NCBI RefSeq assembly: GCF_003955715.1
Contig: NZ_CP034463.1
Span: 1,240,001 to 1,304,000, forward strand
Reading direction: 5' to 3'
DNA length: 64,000 nt
Source of the DNA: Streptomyces aquilus
Lineage (GTDB): Bacteria > Actinomycetota > Actinomycetes > Streptomycetales > Streptomycetaceae
Under the pieces are notes generated by a model. The model was not told the DNA's origin. It ran no database searches and saw nothing but the letters and a program-made list of their open reading frames with translations. Shown here piece by piece: positions 27,171-36,040 of the stretch; within the stretch, counting starts at the first letter, position 1; every line of letters starts with the position of its first letter. The position numbers and the translations under genes are program-made.

Positions 27171-27247
27171 CGGGGCCTTTCGGGGCGTGGGATTAGCCGG
27201 AGAGGTTATACGTAAAACTTCGCGGGCGCCAGTCCTGTTTCCCAGAG

Positions 27248-27370
27248 GGGGCTGAAGGGCGTCGCCGGTGGGGCCGAGGGGCGTCGGCCGACGGGGCCGA
27301 GGGGCGTCGCCGGGGGCCGAGGGGCTTCGCCGGCGGGGCGGGACTGAAGGGCGCCGGCGGCGGGGCTGGG
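27248..27370. repeat. Imperfect 21-23 bp tandem repeats
   Basis: About five degenerate copies of a unit like GGGGCCGAGGGGCGTCGCCGG lie in the gap between the VOC gene and the PPOX gene. Copies differ by small changes. No gene or promoter motif is recognisable within it. Confidence 0.6.
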
Positions 27371-27465
27371 CGTGAGTCGCACTGCGGCCCTGCACGCGAG
27401 TCGGGCTGCGGCCCTACGACCGCCGACCGATGCGGGGTGCCGTGGAACCCGTTAGCGTCCCGGGC

Positions 27466-27924
27466 ATGAAGATCGACAAGCAGCCCCGCGACCCCGGACA
27501 GCGCAAGCGTGATCTCCTCGCCCGGCTGGAGCGGGAGATGGACGTCTGGGTGGCCACGGCGGACACCGACGGGCTGCCCTGCCTGGTCCCCCTCTGGTTC
27601 TTGTGGGACGGCGAGGCCCTGTGGCTGGCGACGCGGCTCAAGACACCGACCGGCCGCAATCTGCGGAACGTCGGGCGGGCCCGGCTGGCGCTCGGGGACA
27701 CCCAGGACGTCGTGATCGTCGACGGTGAGGCGGAGATGTTCGCGTCGGACACCGTGCCCTCGGCCGCCGTGGAGGGGTTCCTGGCGAAGACCGGCTGGGA
27801 TCCGCGGACGGAGAGCCTGCCGTACGTCTGGTTCCGGGTGCGTCCGCGCACGGTGCAGGCGCGCAACGGTGTGCACGAGATGCGGGGCCGGTATCTCATG
27901 CGGGACGGCGACTGGGTCGTGTGA
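27466..27924 (+). CDS. PPOX-class flavin/F420-binding protein
   Basis: 152-aa split-barrel protein of the pyridoxamine-phosphate-oxidase superfamily. The core is DVWVATADTDGLPCLVPLWFLWDGEALWLATR with RNVGRARLALGDTQDVVIVDGEAE after it. The length and motifs fit the Rv3369-like group, which uses F420 in actinomycetes. I start at ATG 27466 (MKIDKQPRDP); an upstream ATG at 27430 lacks a ribosome site. Substrate unknown. Confidence 0.83.
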   Translation: MKIDKQPRDPGQRKRDLLARLEREMDVWVATADTDGLPCLVPLWFLWDGEALWLATRLKTPTGRNLRNVGRARLALGDTQDVVIVDGEAEMFASDTVPSAAVEGFLAKTGWDPRTESLPYVWFRVRPRTVQARNGVHEMRGRYLMRDGDWVV

Positions 27925-28033
27925 GGCATACCGCCGTTCGACATTTCGTGTGTGCACGGGAGTTACCTGAGAGTAATCCCCGGTGGTTGGATGTGCGGCG
28001 CCACTCAACCCCCTTCACCCTCAGGGAGATCCA

Positions 28034-29008
28034 GTGACGTTCTTCGCACCGCGCCGCACCCTGGGCGCGACCGCACTCGCCGTCGCCCTCGCGGCCACCG
28101 CCGCACCCACCGCGACGGCCGCCGAACCGGCCCCGGCCGTACGGGTGTTGACGTACAACACGTTTCTCTTCAGCAAGACCCTGTACCCGAACTGGGGCCA
28201 GGACCACCGTGCCGCGGAGATCGCGAAGGCGGGCTTCTTCCACGGGAACGACGTCGTCGTGCTCCAGGAGGCGTTCGACAACTCCTCGTCGGACGCGCTG
28301 AAGAGAGCCGCCGCGGGCGAGTACCCGTACCAGACGCCGGTCGTCGGGCGGACGAAGGACGGCTGGGACGCCACCGGCGGTGCCTACTCCGCGACCACGC
28401 CCGAGGACGGCGGGGTGACGGTGCTCAGCAAGTGGCCGGTCCTGCGCAAGGAGCAGTACGTCTACAAGGACGCGTGCGGTGCGGACTGGTGGTCCAACAA
28501 GGGGTTCGCGTATGTGGTGTTGAACGTCAACGGCAGCAAGGTGCACGTCATCGGCACGCACGCCCAGTCGACCGACCCCGGTTGTGACGCGGGCGAGGCG
28601 GCTGCCATGCGGAGCCGGCAGTTCAAGGCGATCGACGCCTTCCTCGACGCCAAGAACATCCCGGCGGGCGAACAGGTCCTGGTCGCCGGTGACATGAACG
28701 TCGACTCGCGCTCGCCCGAGTACGCCTCGATGCTGGCGGACGCCGGCCTGGTCGGCGCCGACGCCCGCACCGGGCACCCGTACTCCTTCGACACCCAGGA
28801 CAACTCCATCGCCCACGACCGCTATCCGGACGACCCGCGCGAGGATCTGGACTACGTCCTGCACCGCGCGGGTCATGTCCGGCCGCCGGTCTGGAAGAAC
28901 GAGGTCGTCAAAGAGGAGTCGGCGCCGTGGACGGTGTCGAGCTGGGGTACGGACTACACCTACACGAACCTGTCCGACCACTATCCCGCGGTCGGGTACG
29001 CGGGCTGA
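28034..29008 (+). CDS. Secreted sphingomyelin phosphodiesterase
   Basis: 324-aa neutral sphingomyelinase C-type phosphodiesterase, hydrolysing sphingomyelin to ceramide and phosphocholine. GTG 28034 follows AGGGAGATCC. A Sec signal peptide spans about 31 residues with cleavage near TATA-AEPAP. The metal-dependent DNase I-like fold shows its residues in order: Asn in VLTYNTFLF, Glu in VVLQEAFD, His in VIGTHAQ, Asp and Asn in VAGDMNVD and His in LSDHYPAVGY. It resembles known Streptomyces sphingomyelinases. Likely monocistronic; it converges on the next aldo/keto reductase gene with zero spacing. Confidence 0.9.
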   Translation: MTFFAPRRTLGATALAVALAATAAPTATAAEPAPAVRVLTYNTFLFSKTLYPNWGQDHRAAEIAKAGFFHGNDVVVLQEAFDNSSSDALKRAAAGEYPYQTPVVGRTKDGWDATGGAYSATTPEDGGVTVLSKWPVLRKEQYVYKDACGADWWSNKGFAYVVLNVNGSKVHVIGTHAQSTDPGCDAGEAAAMRSRQFKAIDAFLDAKNIPAGEQVLVAGDMNVDSRSPEYASMLADAGLVGADARTGHPYSFDTQDNSIAHDRYPDDPREDLDYVLHRAGHVRPPVWKNEVVKEESAPWTVSSWGTDYTYTNLSDHYPAVGYAG

Positions 29009-29902
29009 TCAATCTCCCTGTGCGTGAAGGGAGTTGAGGCGGGTCAGCTCGTCCTCGGTGAGCCGGATCGCGCCCGCCGCCACGTTCTCGGTCAGGTGGT
29101 CGGGGTTGCCGGTGCCGGGGATGGCGAGCAGGTGCGGGCCCTGGTGCAAGGTCCAGGCGATACGGATCTGGGCGGGGCTCGCACCGTGCGCCCGCGCGAC
29201 GGCGAGCACTTCGGCGTCGTGGTCCGCGGTGGCGCCGTGTGCGCCGGCGTTCCCGGCCACCGCGTAGAACGGGACGTACGCGATGCCCTGTTCACCGCAG
29301 ATGCGCAGCAGTTCGTCGGGGTGGTCCAGGGCGTAGCGGTTCTGCACGCTGACCACGGGCGCGATGGCCTGGGCCTCGGCGAGGTGGCGGGGTTCGACAC
29401 CGGAGATGCCCAGATGGCGGATCAGGCCTGCCTCGCGCAGTTCGGCGAGAGCGCCGAAGTGCTCGGTGATCGAGTCCTGTCGCATGCGCCGCAGGTAGAC
29501 CAGGTCGAGGTGGTCGCGGCCCAACTGCCGGAGGTTCTCCTCGACATGGCCGCGCAGGTCCTCGGGGCGGGCGGAGGTGCCCCACTCCCCCGTCCAGTCG
29601 CGGAAGGGGCCGACCTTGGCCGCGATGACGAGGCCGTCGGCGTACGGCGCCAGCGCGGTGTTGATCAGTTCGTTGGCGGAGCGCAGGGCGGAGAAGTAGA
29701 AGGCGGCGGTGTCGATGTGGTTGACGCCGAGCTCGATCGCCCGGCGCAGCACCGCGATCGCCTGGCGCCGGTCGCTCGGTGTCCCGTGGTGGAAGGCGGC
29801 GCTGCCCGTCACCCGCATCGCGCCGTAGCCGAGGCGGTTGACGGGCAGGTCGCCGAGTTTCCAGGTGCCCGCGGCGTCCGCGGTGATCGTTTCGGAGGTC
29901 AT
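29009..29902 (-). CDS. Aldo/keto reductase with Arg in place of catalytic His
   Basis: 297-aa oxidoreductase. Tetrad Asp and Tyr are in HIDTAAFYFS, Lys in VIAAKVGPF. The usual fourth residue, His in a LHR-type motif, is replaced: LVYLRRMRQ. NADP(H)-binding sequence is IPGTGNPDHLTENV. YdbC-like reductases of pyridoxal and relatives show similar substitutions, so activity is likely kept. ATG 29902 is preferred over the first in-frame ATG at 29944. It lies just downstream of the phosphoketolase gene on the same strand, 56 bp away, and could be read through from it. Confidence 0.87.
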   Translation of the reverse strand: MTSETITADAAGTWKLGDLPVNRLGYGAMRVTGSAAFHHGTPSDRRQAIAVLRRAIELGVNHIDTAAFYFSALRSANELINTALAPYADGLVIAAKVGPFRDWTGEWGTSARPEDLRGHVEENLRQLGRDHLDLVYLRRMRQDSITEHFGALAELREAGLIRHLGISGVEPRHLAEAQAIAPVVSVQNRYALDHPDELLRICGEQGIAYVPFYAVAGNAGAHGATADHDAEVLAVARAHGASPAQIRIAWTLHQGPHLLAIPGTGNPDHLTENVAAGAIRLTEDELTRLNSLHAQGD

Positions 29903-29958
29903 CGACGGAGTCTCACACAGGGGGGCCGCGGCGGACGAACCCATTGCGGACTCATGAC

Positions 29959-32343
29959 TCAGCCGTCCCAGGACCAGTCCGCCACCTCCGGCAGGTCCGT
30001 GCCGTGCTCGCGGATCCAGTCGTGGTGGCGCAGCCGGGTGTCCTCCATCTCCTGGCGTACGGCGGTGGCGCGGACGGCGAGGCCGGGGACGCGGTCGATG
30101 ACGTCCATGACGAGGCGGTAGCGGTCGAGGTCGTTGCGGACGACCATGTCGAAGGGCGTGGTCGTGGTGCCGATCTCCTTGTAGCCGCGGACGTGCAGAT
30201 GGGCGTGGCCGGTGCGGCGGTAGGCGAGGCGGTGGATCAGCCAGGGGTAGCCGTGGTAGGCGAAGATCACCGGTTTGTCGGGGGTGAAGAGGCCGTCGTA
30301 CTCGAAGTCGCTCATCCCGTGCGGGTGTTCCTCGCTCGGCAGCAGGCGGGCGATGTCGACGACGTTCACGACGCGCACGGCGAGGTCGGGGAGGTGGCGG
30401 CGGAGCAGCTGAGCGGCGGCCAGCACCTCTTGGGTGGGGACGTCACCGGCGCAGGCGAGCACCACGTCGGGTTCCCGGCTGCCGTCCTCGGTGCCCGCCC
30501 AGTCCCAGACGCCGAGTCCGCGGGCGCAGTGGATGCGGGCCTGGTCCATGGACAGCCAGTCGTAGCAGGGCTGTTTGCCGGCGACGACGACGTTGACGTA
30601 GTCGCGGCTGCGCAGCACGTGGTCGGCGACGGAGAGCAGGGTGTTGGCGTCCGGCGGCAGGTAGACCCGGACCGCCTCGGGGCTCTTGTTGAGGATGTGG
30701 TCGACGAAACCGGGGTCCTGGTGGGAGAAGCCGTTGTGGTCCTGGCGCCAGACGTGCGAGGTGAGCAGGTAGTTGAGGGAGGCGATGGGAGCCCGCCAGG
30801 GCAGCCGGCGGGTGGTGCGCAGCCACTTGATGTGCTGGTTGACCATCGAGTCGACGATGTGGACGAAGGCCTCGTAGCAGGAGAACAGGCCGTGGCGGCC
30901 GGTGAGGAGATAGCCCTCCAGCCATCCCTGGCAGGTGTGTTCGGAGAGGATCTCCATCACCCGGCCGTGCCGGTCGAGGTGTTCGTCGACGTCGAGGGTG
31001 CCGGCCTGCCAGGCCTTGCCGCTGGCGGAGTAGACGGCCTGGAGGCGGTTGGAGGCGGTCTCGTCGGGGCCGACCAGGCGGAAGTCGCGGCGGTCGGCGG
31101 TGGCCCGCATGACGTGTTCGAGCAAGTCGCCCAGGACGCGGGTGGGTTCGTGGAGGGTGGCGCCGGGCTTGTCGACGGGGACGGCGAACCGCTCCAGGGG
31201 CGGCAGGGGCAACGACCGCAGGAGGAGGCCTCCGTTGGCGTGCGGGGTGGCGCCGAGCCGGTGCGGTCCCTCGGGGACGTGGGTGAGGAGGTGGGGACGC
31301 GGGCGGCCCTGGTCGTCGAAGAGTTCCTCGGGACGGTAGGAGCGCAGCCAGGCCTCCAACTGCCGTAGGTGGTCGGGGTTGTCGCGTACGGCGGACAGCG
31401 GGACCTGATGGGAACGCCAGGTGTCGGCCACGGGCAGGCCGTCGACCTCGGCGGGACCGGTCCAGCCCTTCGGGGTGCGCAGCACGATCACCGGCCAGCG
31501 GGGGCGTTCGCCGGCGTCCTGCTCGCGGGCGGCGTGCTGGATCGCGGCGATGCGGTCGAGGGCGGTGTCGAGGGCCTCGGCCATGGCGCGGTGGACGGTG
31601 GCCGGGTCGTCGCCGGTCACATGGAGCGGGTCGTGACCGTATCCCCTGAGCAGGGCGTCGAGTTCGTCCTCGGGGATGCGGGCGAGGACCGTCGGGTTGG
31701 CGATCTTGTAGCCGTTGAGGTGGAGGATGGGCAGGACGGCGCCGTCGTGGACGGGGTCGAGGAACTTGTTGGAGTGCCAGGACGCGGCCAGCGGGCCCGT
31801 CTCGGCCTCGCCGTCGCCGATGACACAGGCGACGAGCAGGTCGGGATTGTCGAGTGCGGCGCCGTAGGCGTGCGAGAGGGAGTAGCCGAGTTCGCCGCCC
31901 TCGTGGATCGAGCCGGGGGTCTCGGGGGCGACGTGGCTGGGGACGCCGCCGGGGAACGAGAACTGCTTGAACAGCCGGGCCATGCCCTGTCCGTCCCGGG
32001 TGACGTCCGGGTACGTCTCGCTGTACGAGCCCTCCAGCCAGGCGTTGGCGAGGACGGCGGGGCCGCCGTGTCCGGGACCCCAGATGCACAGGGCGTCCAG
32101 GTCACGGGCCTTGATCACCCGGTTGAGATGGGTGTGGACGAGGTTGAGGCCGGGTGAGGTGCCCCAGTGGCCGAGGAGCCGCGGCTTGACGTGCTCCGGG
32201 CGCAGCGGCTCGGTCAGCAGGGGGTTGGCCATGAGGTAGATCTGGCCGACGGCGAGGTAGTTCGCCGCGCGCCAGTGGGCGTCCAGGGAGGTCAGTTCCT
32301 CGTCCGTGAGTACGCCGGGTTGCTGCCGGGTGGCGGCGGACAT
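29959..32343 (-). CDS. xfp: Phosphoketolase (xylulose 5-P/fructose 6-P)
   Basis: 794-aa thiamine-diphosphate enzyme that splits xylulose 5-phosphate or fructose 6-phosphate into acetyl phosphate plus a smaller sugar phosphate, the key step of a carbon-saving glycolytic bypass. The N terminus ([16 protein letters not shown]) and [17 protein letters not shown] are family hallmarks; the thiamine-diphosphate motif is [17 protein letters not shown] and the glutamate-bearing second half contains FSHQDPGF. Length matches the family. ATG 32343 has GGAAGGGGA upstream. A 413-bp gap of repeats lies on its 5' side, holding its promoter. Confidence 0.95.
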   Translation of the reverse strand: MSAATRQQPGVLTDEELTSLDAHWRAANYLAVGQIYLMANPLLTEPLRPEHVKPRLLGHWGTSPGLNLVHTHLNRVIKARDLDALCIWGPGHGGPAVLANAWLEGSYSETYPDVTRDGQGMARLFKQFSFPGGVPSHVAPETPGSIHEGGELGYSLSHAYGAALDNPDLLVACVIGDGEAETGPLAASWHSNKFLDPVHDGAVLPILHLNGYKIANPTVLARIPEDELDALLRGYGHDPLHVTGDDPATVHRAMAEALDTALDRIAAIQHAAREQDAGERPRWPVIVLRTPKGWTGPAEVDGLPVADTWRSHQVPLSAVRDNPDHLRQLEAWLRSYRPEELFDDQGRPRPHLLTHVPEGPHRLGATPHANGGLLLRSLPLPPLERFAVPVDKPGATLHEPTRVLGDLLEHVMRATADRRDFRLVGPDETASNRLQAVYSASGKAWQAGTLDVDEHLDRHGRVMEILSEHTCQGWLEGYLLTGRHGLFSCYEAFVHIVDSMVNQHIKWLRTTRRLPWRAPIASLNYLLTSHVWRQDHNGFSHQDPGFVDHILNKSPEAVRVYLPPDANTLLSVADHVLRSRDYVNVVVAGKQPCYDWLSMDQARIHCARGLGVWDWAGTEDGSREPDVVLACAGDVPTQEVLAAAQLLRRHLPDLAVRVVNVVDIARLLPSEEHPHGMSDFEYDGLFTPDKPVIFAYHGYPWLIHRLAYRRTGHAHLHVRGYKEIGTTTTPFDMVVRNDLDRYRLVMDVIDRVPGLAVRATAVRQEMEDTRLRHHDWIREHGTDLPEVADWSWDG

Positions 32344-32552
32344 GGGTTCCCCTTCCGGTCGGTGTCGGGGTACGGCGGTCGCGTGCGGGTGGCGGTGCCA
32401 GCTCCACCCTGACCCGTCACGCCGGGTACCCGACAGGGCCGACCGGGCTACATGCGGACAGGCAGATGGGCCCACTCGGGAGGCGGGTGGGCCGACGTAC
32501 ACGCTTGAGACCGGGCCGAGGTGGGGTTGGCACGGGCTGAGGCCGCGTCAGG

Positions 32553-32644
32553 CAGAGGCCGGCTCGGGCGAAGGCCGGCACGGGCGAAGGCCGGCACGGG
32601 CGAAGGCCGGCACGGGGCGAGGCTAGGCCGACACGGGGCGAGGC
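32553..32644. repeat. 16-bp tandem repeat CGGGCGAAGGCCGGCA
   Basis: Three perfect copies (32565-32580, 32581-32596, 32597-32612) flanked by degenerate copies on both sides. No spacers, so not a CRISPR. Each unit contains the palindrome GCCGGC. Confidence 0.85.
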
Positions 32645-32700
32645 ATCCCCGGCCCAACGGCTCGACGCCCCTCGCCCCTGGCCCCTGCCCCGGCCCCCGC

Positions 32701-32744
32701 CCCCTCACCCCTCACCCCTCACCCCTCACCCCTCACCCCTCACC
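32701..32744. repeat. Heptamer repeat (CCCCTCA)6
   Basis: Six perfect 7-bp units plus a partial one, ending 12 bp before the aldehyde dehydrogenase stop codon (32757). Phase-variable length is possible but it is outside the gene. Confidence 0.9.
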
Positions 32745-32756
32745 AGCGTCCCCGGC

Positions 32757-34082
32757 TCAGCCCAGCGGCTTGTTCAGGATTGCCTTGCGGTGGCTGAACG
32801 TCTCGATGGAGTAGCGGCCGTGGTAGTTGCCCATGCCGCTCTCGCCGACGCCGCCGAAGGGGAGGTCGGAGACGGTGAGGTGGGCGAGGGGGAGGCCGTA
32901 GCCGAGGCCGCCGGAGGAGGTTTCCGCGGCGAGGCGGGCGCGGGTGTCCTCGGACTCGGCGAAGACGTACAGGGCGAGCGGCTTGTCGCGGTCGTTGATG
33001 AAGTCGATCGCCTGGTCGAGGTCCGGCACGGTGACGATCGGGAGGATCGGGCCGAAGATCTCCTCCCGCATGACGGGCGACGCGGGGTCGACGTCCGCGA
33101 GGACGGTCGGGGCGATGTACTTCTGGGCACGGTCGGTGTCGCCGCCCACGACCACGCGGCCCGAGTCGAGCAGGCCGGTGAGCCGGTCGAAGTGGCGTTC
33201 GTTGACGATCCGGCCGTACTCGCCGGAGGTGGACGCGTCGGTGCCGTACACCGCCTCGATCGCCTTCGTCAGCAGCGGCTCCAGCGCCGCCGCCGTCTCC
33301 GGGTCGGTCAGGACGTAGTCGGGGGCCACGCAGGTCTGGCCCGCGTTGAGGAACTTGCCGCGGGCGAGGCGGTCGGCGACGACGGCGAGGTCCGCGTCGG
33401 GGGCGACGAACGCCGGGGACTTGCCGCCGAGTTCGAGGGTGACCGGGGTGAGGTGCTCGGCGGCGGCGCGCATGACGATACGGCCGACGGTGCCGTTGCC
33501 GGTGTAGAAGATGTGGTCGAACCGCTCGGCCAGCAGGGCCGTGGTCTCCGGGACGCCGCCCTCGACGACCGCGAAGGTCTCGGTGTCGAGGAACTCGGGC
33601 AGCAGCCGGGCCAGCGCGGCCGACGTCGCCGGGGCCAGCTCGCTCGGCTTGACGACCACGGCGTTGCCCGCGGCCAGGGCGCCCACGACCGGCGCGAGCA
33701 GCAGCTGGGCCGGGTAGTTCCAGGGCGCGATGACGAGAACGACGCCGAGCGGGTCGTACTGGGTCCAGGCGGTCGCGTCGGCGCCGAGGTGCGCGGGGAC
33801 CGGCGCGGACTCGGGGCGCAGCCACTCCTCCAGGTGGTCGAGGGTGTGGTCGATCTCGCGGATCGTGAAGTCGATCTCGGTGCGGTAGGCCTCGGTGGAG
33901 CTCTTGCCCAGGTCGGCGTGGAGGGCGGCGGCCAGCTCCGCGCCACGTTCCGTGAGCAGCTCGCGCAGACGGCGCAGCTGCGTGGTGCGCCAGGCGAGGG
34001 GCTTGGTGCGGCCGGTGCGGAAGGCGGCGCGCAGTCGGGCCACGACGTCGGCGGGCTGCTCGGGGGTGGGCTGCTGGTTCAC
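32757..34082 (-). CDS. Aldehyde dehydrogenase, class 3-like
   Basis: 441-aa NAD(P)-dependent enzyme oxidising an aldehyde to an acid. The general-base Glu is in LELGGKSPAF and the catalytic Cys in GQTCVAPDY; cofactor binding uses FYTGNGTVG and the core motif APWNYP. The length of about 440 and the C terminus (FGGVGESGMGNYHGRYSIETFSHRKAIL) match the short class 3/fatty-aldehyde group. A MarR regulator gene lies 122 bp upstream on the same strand, and an imperfect palindrome GGTT-13-AACC (34127-34147) sits in the gap. The enzyme may detoxify aldehydes under MarR control. Confidence 0.92.
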   Translation of the reverse strand: MNQQPTPEQPADVVARLRAAFRTGRTKPLAWRTTQLRRLRELLTERGAELAAALHADLGKSSTEAYRTEIDFTIREIDHTLDHLEEWLRPESAPVPAHLGADATAWTQYDPLGVVLVIAPWNYPAQLLLAPVVGALAAGNAVVVKPSELAPATSAALARLLPEFLDTETFAVVEGGVPETTALLAERFDHIFYTGNGTVGRIVMRAAAEHLTPVTLELGGKSPAFVAPDADLAVVADRLARGKFLNAGQTCVAPDYVLTDPETAAALEPLLTKAIEAVYGTDASTSGEYGRIVNERHFDRLTGLLDSGRVVVGGDTDRAQKYIAPTVLADVDPASPVMREEIFGPILPIVTVPDLDQAIDFINDRDKPLALYVFAESEDTRARLAAETSSGGLGYGLPLAHLTVSDLPFGGVGESGMGNYHGRYSIETFSHRKAILNKPLG

Positions 34083-34204
34083 GGTGCCTCACTGGTGCTG
34101 CGCGGGCCGCTGGGCACGGCCTCGACGGTTAGATGCAAATGCCAACCTTTTCTGCACCGACATACATTCCCTCACCACGTACATAACTTTGCGCTACGGG
34201 TTGA

Positions 34205-34642
34205 TCACACCCGGCTGGTCGCGTCGACCGTGGCAGCCAGCCGCTCCAGCAGGCCGCGCAGCAGTTCCTCGTCCCCGTCGCTCAGCGCGGGCCAGTCGGC
34301 GCGGACCGCGCGGTCGACGCGCCGCCAGTACTCCTGGCCGCGCGGGGTGAGGTGGGCGAGGATGCGCCGCCGGTCCAGCGGGTCCACCCGGCGGTGGACG
34401 AGGTTCTGGTCGACGAGGTGGTCGACGAGCTTGGTCAGCGTCGGCGGCGGCAGGAAGGCGGCCTCGGCGATCGCCGTCATGTGGTGCCCCTGCCCGTCGG
34501 AGAGCAGCCCGAGCACCCGCCAGGCGTCGAGCGAGCAGCCCTCCTCGTCCAGCGCCGCCTGGAGGCGTCGCGCCGCCAGCCGCTCGGCCCGGGTCAGAAG
34601 CTGCATCAGGTCGCGGGGCTGACGCGGTGATGAGGGGGGCAT
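34205..34642 (-). CDS. MarR family transcriptional regulator
   Basis: 145-aa winged-helix protein (WRVLGLLSDGQGHHMTAIAEAAFLPPPTLTKLVDHLVDQNLVHRRVDPLDRRRILAHLT). The wing motif DPLDRRRILAHLTPRG is canonical. It is transcribed toward the aldehyde dehydrogenase gene and divergently from an AmiC-like gene, so it can control either. Effectors of this family are usually small phenolics or aldehydes, which suits the dehydrogenase neighbour. Confidence 0.9.
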   Translation of the reverse strand: MPPSSPRQPRDLMQLLTRAERLAARRLQAALDEEGCSLDAWRVLGLLSDGQGHHMTAIAEAAFLPPPTLTKLVDHLVDQNLVHRRVDPLDRRRILAHLTPRGQEYWRRVDRAVRADWPALSDGDEELLRGLLERLAATVDATSRV

Positions 34643-34720
34643 CGCGCTCCTAGGTCACGGGGTGCGTACATCGTATGAGACAGGCTGGAGTTCACCGGGC
34701 GGACCCGAAATCATGACGTC

Positions 34721-35833
34721 ATGTTCCGGCCCCGTCCGCCCGCCCCCGACTGGTTCACCGCCGACGCCTCCGTGCTCGGCGTGGCCCTGGTCTTCCCGTT
34801 GCAGGGGCCCGCCGGGATCTTCGGGCCGACCTGCGAGTTGTGCGCCCAGCTGGCGGCCGAGGAGGTCAACCGGGCGGGCGGGGTCCTCGGGCGGGAGCTG
34901 AAGCTGCTGCCCGTCGACGGGGGCGCCTCGCCGCGGGAGATCGCCGACCACGTCGAGGCGCTGGTGGACCTGGGGGTCGTGCAGGGTGTCACGGGCTGGC
35001 ACATCTCCTCGGTGCGGCAGGCGCTGGCGCCGAGAATCGCCCATCGGGTGCCGTACGTCTACACCGCGCTGTACGAAGGCGGCGAGCACACCGCCGGGGT
35101 GTTCCTGACGAGCGAGACACCGCGCGACCAACTTCGGCCCGCGATGGGCCTGTTGGCACACGAGCGCGGGGTGCGCCGCTGGTTCGTCGTCGGCAACGAC
35201 TATGTGTGGCCGCGGCGTACGGCACGGGCGGCGCACGCGTACGCTCGCGAGTCCGGCGGGGTGATCGGCGGCGAGGTCTATCTCCCGCTCGGCACCCATG
35301 ACTTCGAGCCGGTCCTGCGGCGCATCGAGCGCTCGGACGCGGACGGGGTGCTGATGCTGCTGGTCGGCAGTGACGCCGTGCGCTTCAACCGGGCGTTCGC
35401 CGCCTACGGGTTGGCCGCGCGCTGTCTGCGGCTCAGCACGCTCATGGACGAGAACATGCTGATGGCGAGCGGCCCTTCGGCCACCGAGGACCTCTACAGC
35501 ACCGCCGGCTTCTTCGCTTCCCTCGCCAACCAGGACACCCTCGACCTCCACGGCCAGTACGCCGACCGGTACGGGATCGAGGCGCCCGCGCTCGGCAGTC
35601 TCGGCGAATCCTGTTACGAGGGCGTGCTGTTGCTCGCCGCGCTGCTCAAGCGGGCCGGGACCCTCGACGTGACGGCGATCGGGGCGGCGGCCGGGACGGT
35701 GTCGTACGAGGGTCCGCGCGGCCTGATGCATCTGCGGGACCGGCATGTGCGGCAGCGGATCTATCTGGCGCGGGCGGACGGGCTGGACTTCGACGTCCTC
35801 ACGGAGCTCGATCTGCACGGAACCCGCCCTTGA
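34721..35833 (+). CDS. Cytosolic UrtA/AmiC-like substrate-binding protein
   Basis: 370-aa type I periplasmic-binding-protein fold (VALVFPLQGPAGIFGPTCELCAQLAAEEVNRAGGVLGRELKLLPVDGG) without a signal peptide or lipobox. It is a paralogue of UrtA in this window: WPRRTARAAHAYARESGGVI aligns with [20 protein letters not shown]. Pseudomonas AmiC, a cytoplasmic amide sensor that antagonises AmiR, has the same character. No AmiR-like gene is adjacent. The ATG at 34721 is part of the palindrome CATGACGTCATG (34712-34723), and the upstream ribosome site is weak. A sensing role for urea or amides is inferred. Confidence 0.85.
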   Translation: MFRPRPPAPDWFTADASVLGVALVFPLQGPAGIFGPTCELCAQLAAEEVNRAGGVLGRELKLLPVDGGASPREIADHVEALVDLGVVQGVTGWHISSVRQALAPRIAHRVPYVYTALYEGGEHTAGVFLTSETPRDQLRPAMGLLAHERGVRRWFVVGNDYVWPRRTARAAHAYARESGGVIGGEVYLPLGTHDFEPVLRRIERSDADGVLMLLVGSDAVRFNRAFAAYGLAARCLRLSTLMDENMLMASGPSATEDLYSTAGFFASLANQDTLDLHGQYADRYGIEAPALGSLGESCYEGVLLLAALLKRAGTLDVTAIGAAAGTVSYEGPRGLMHLRDRHVRQRIYLARADGLDFDVLTELDLHGTRP

Positions 35834-35966
35834 CAGGTGCCCGGCGCCGCCAAGATACTTCCCACAGAAAGTAATTAGAATGCCTCGGGCGAATTGTGAT
35901 TTCTGTTTCCGAATGCAGATCACACGCTGTCCGGGGCGTTTTTTGTTGCCTCCGGGAAAGTCGAGC

Positions 35967-35982
35967 GAAACACCCTGGAAAC
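35967..35982 (+). promoter_or_regulatory. Possible GlnR-like site upstream of urtA
   Basis: GAAAC-6-GAAAC with 11-bp periodicity, close to the actinomycete GlnR pattern gTnAC-6-GaAAC but with A for T in the first half-site. It lies 58 bp before the urtA start in an unusually AT-rich 207-bp gap, which also holds a T6 run at 35939-35944. Nitrogen control of urea uptake would be expected; the site is a weak match. Confidence 0.35.
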
Positions 35983-36040
35983 AGGCGGACTTGAGTCTGT
36001 GGACCGCACTTCAGCAGGCCGTTCACCCTAGGGGGTTGGT

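Larger units (their letters stand above)
32344..32756. other. Gene-free stretch with two tandem-repeat tracts
   Basis: The 413 bp between the phosphoketolase start and the aldehyde dehydrogenase stop carry no coding frame with Streptomyces codon bias. They contain the xfp promoter region and two simple repeats, listed separately, at 32553-32644 and 32701-32744. Confidence 0.7.

Noticed and set aside
32553..32744. CRISPR array
   Set aside because: Units follow each other without spacers and no cas genes are near.
34083..34204. Terminator or small RNA between MarR and aldehyde dehydrogenase
   Set aside because: Only an imperfect palindrome is present; nothing shows a transcript.
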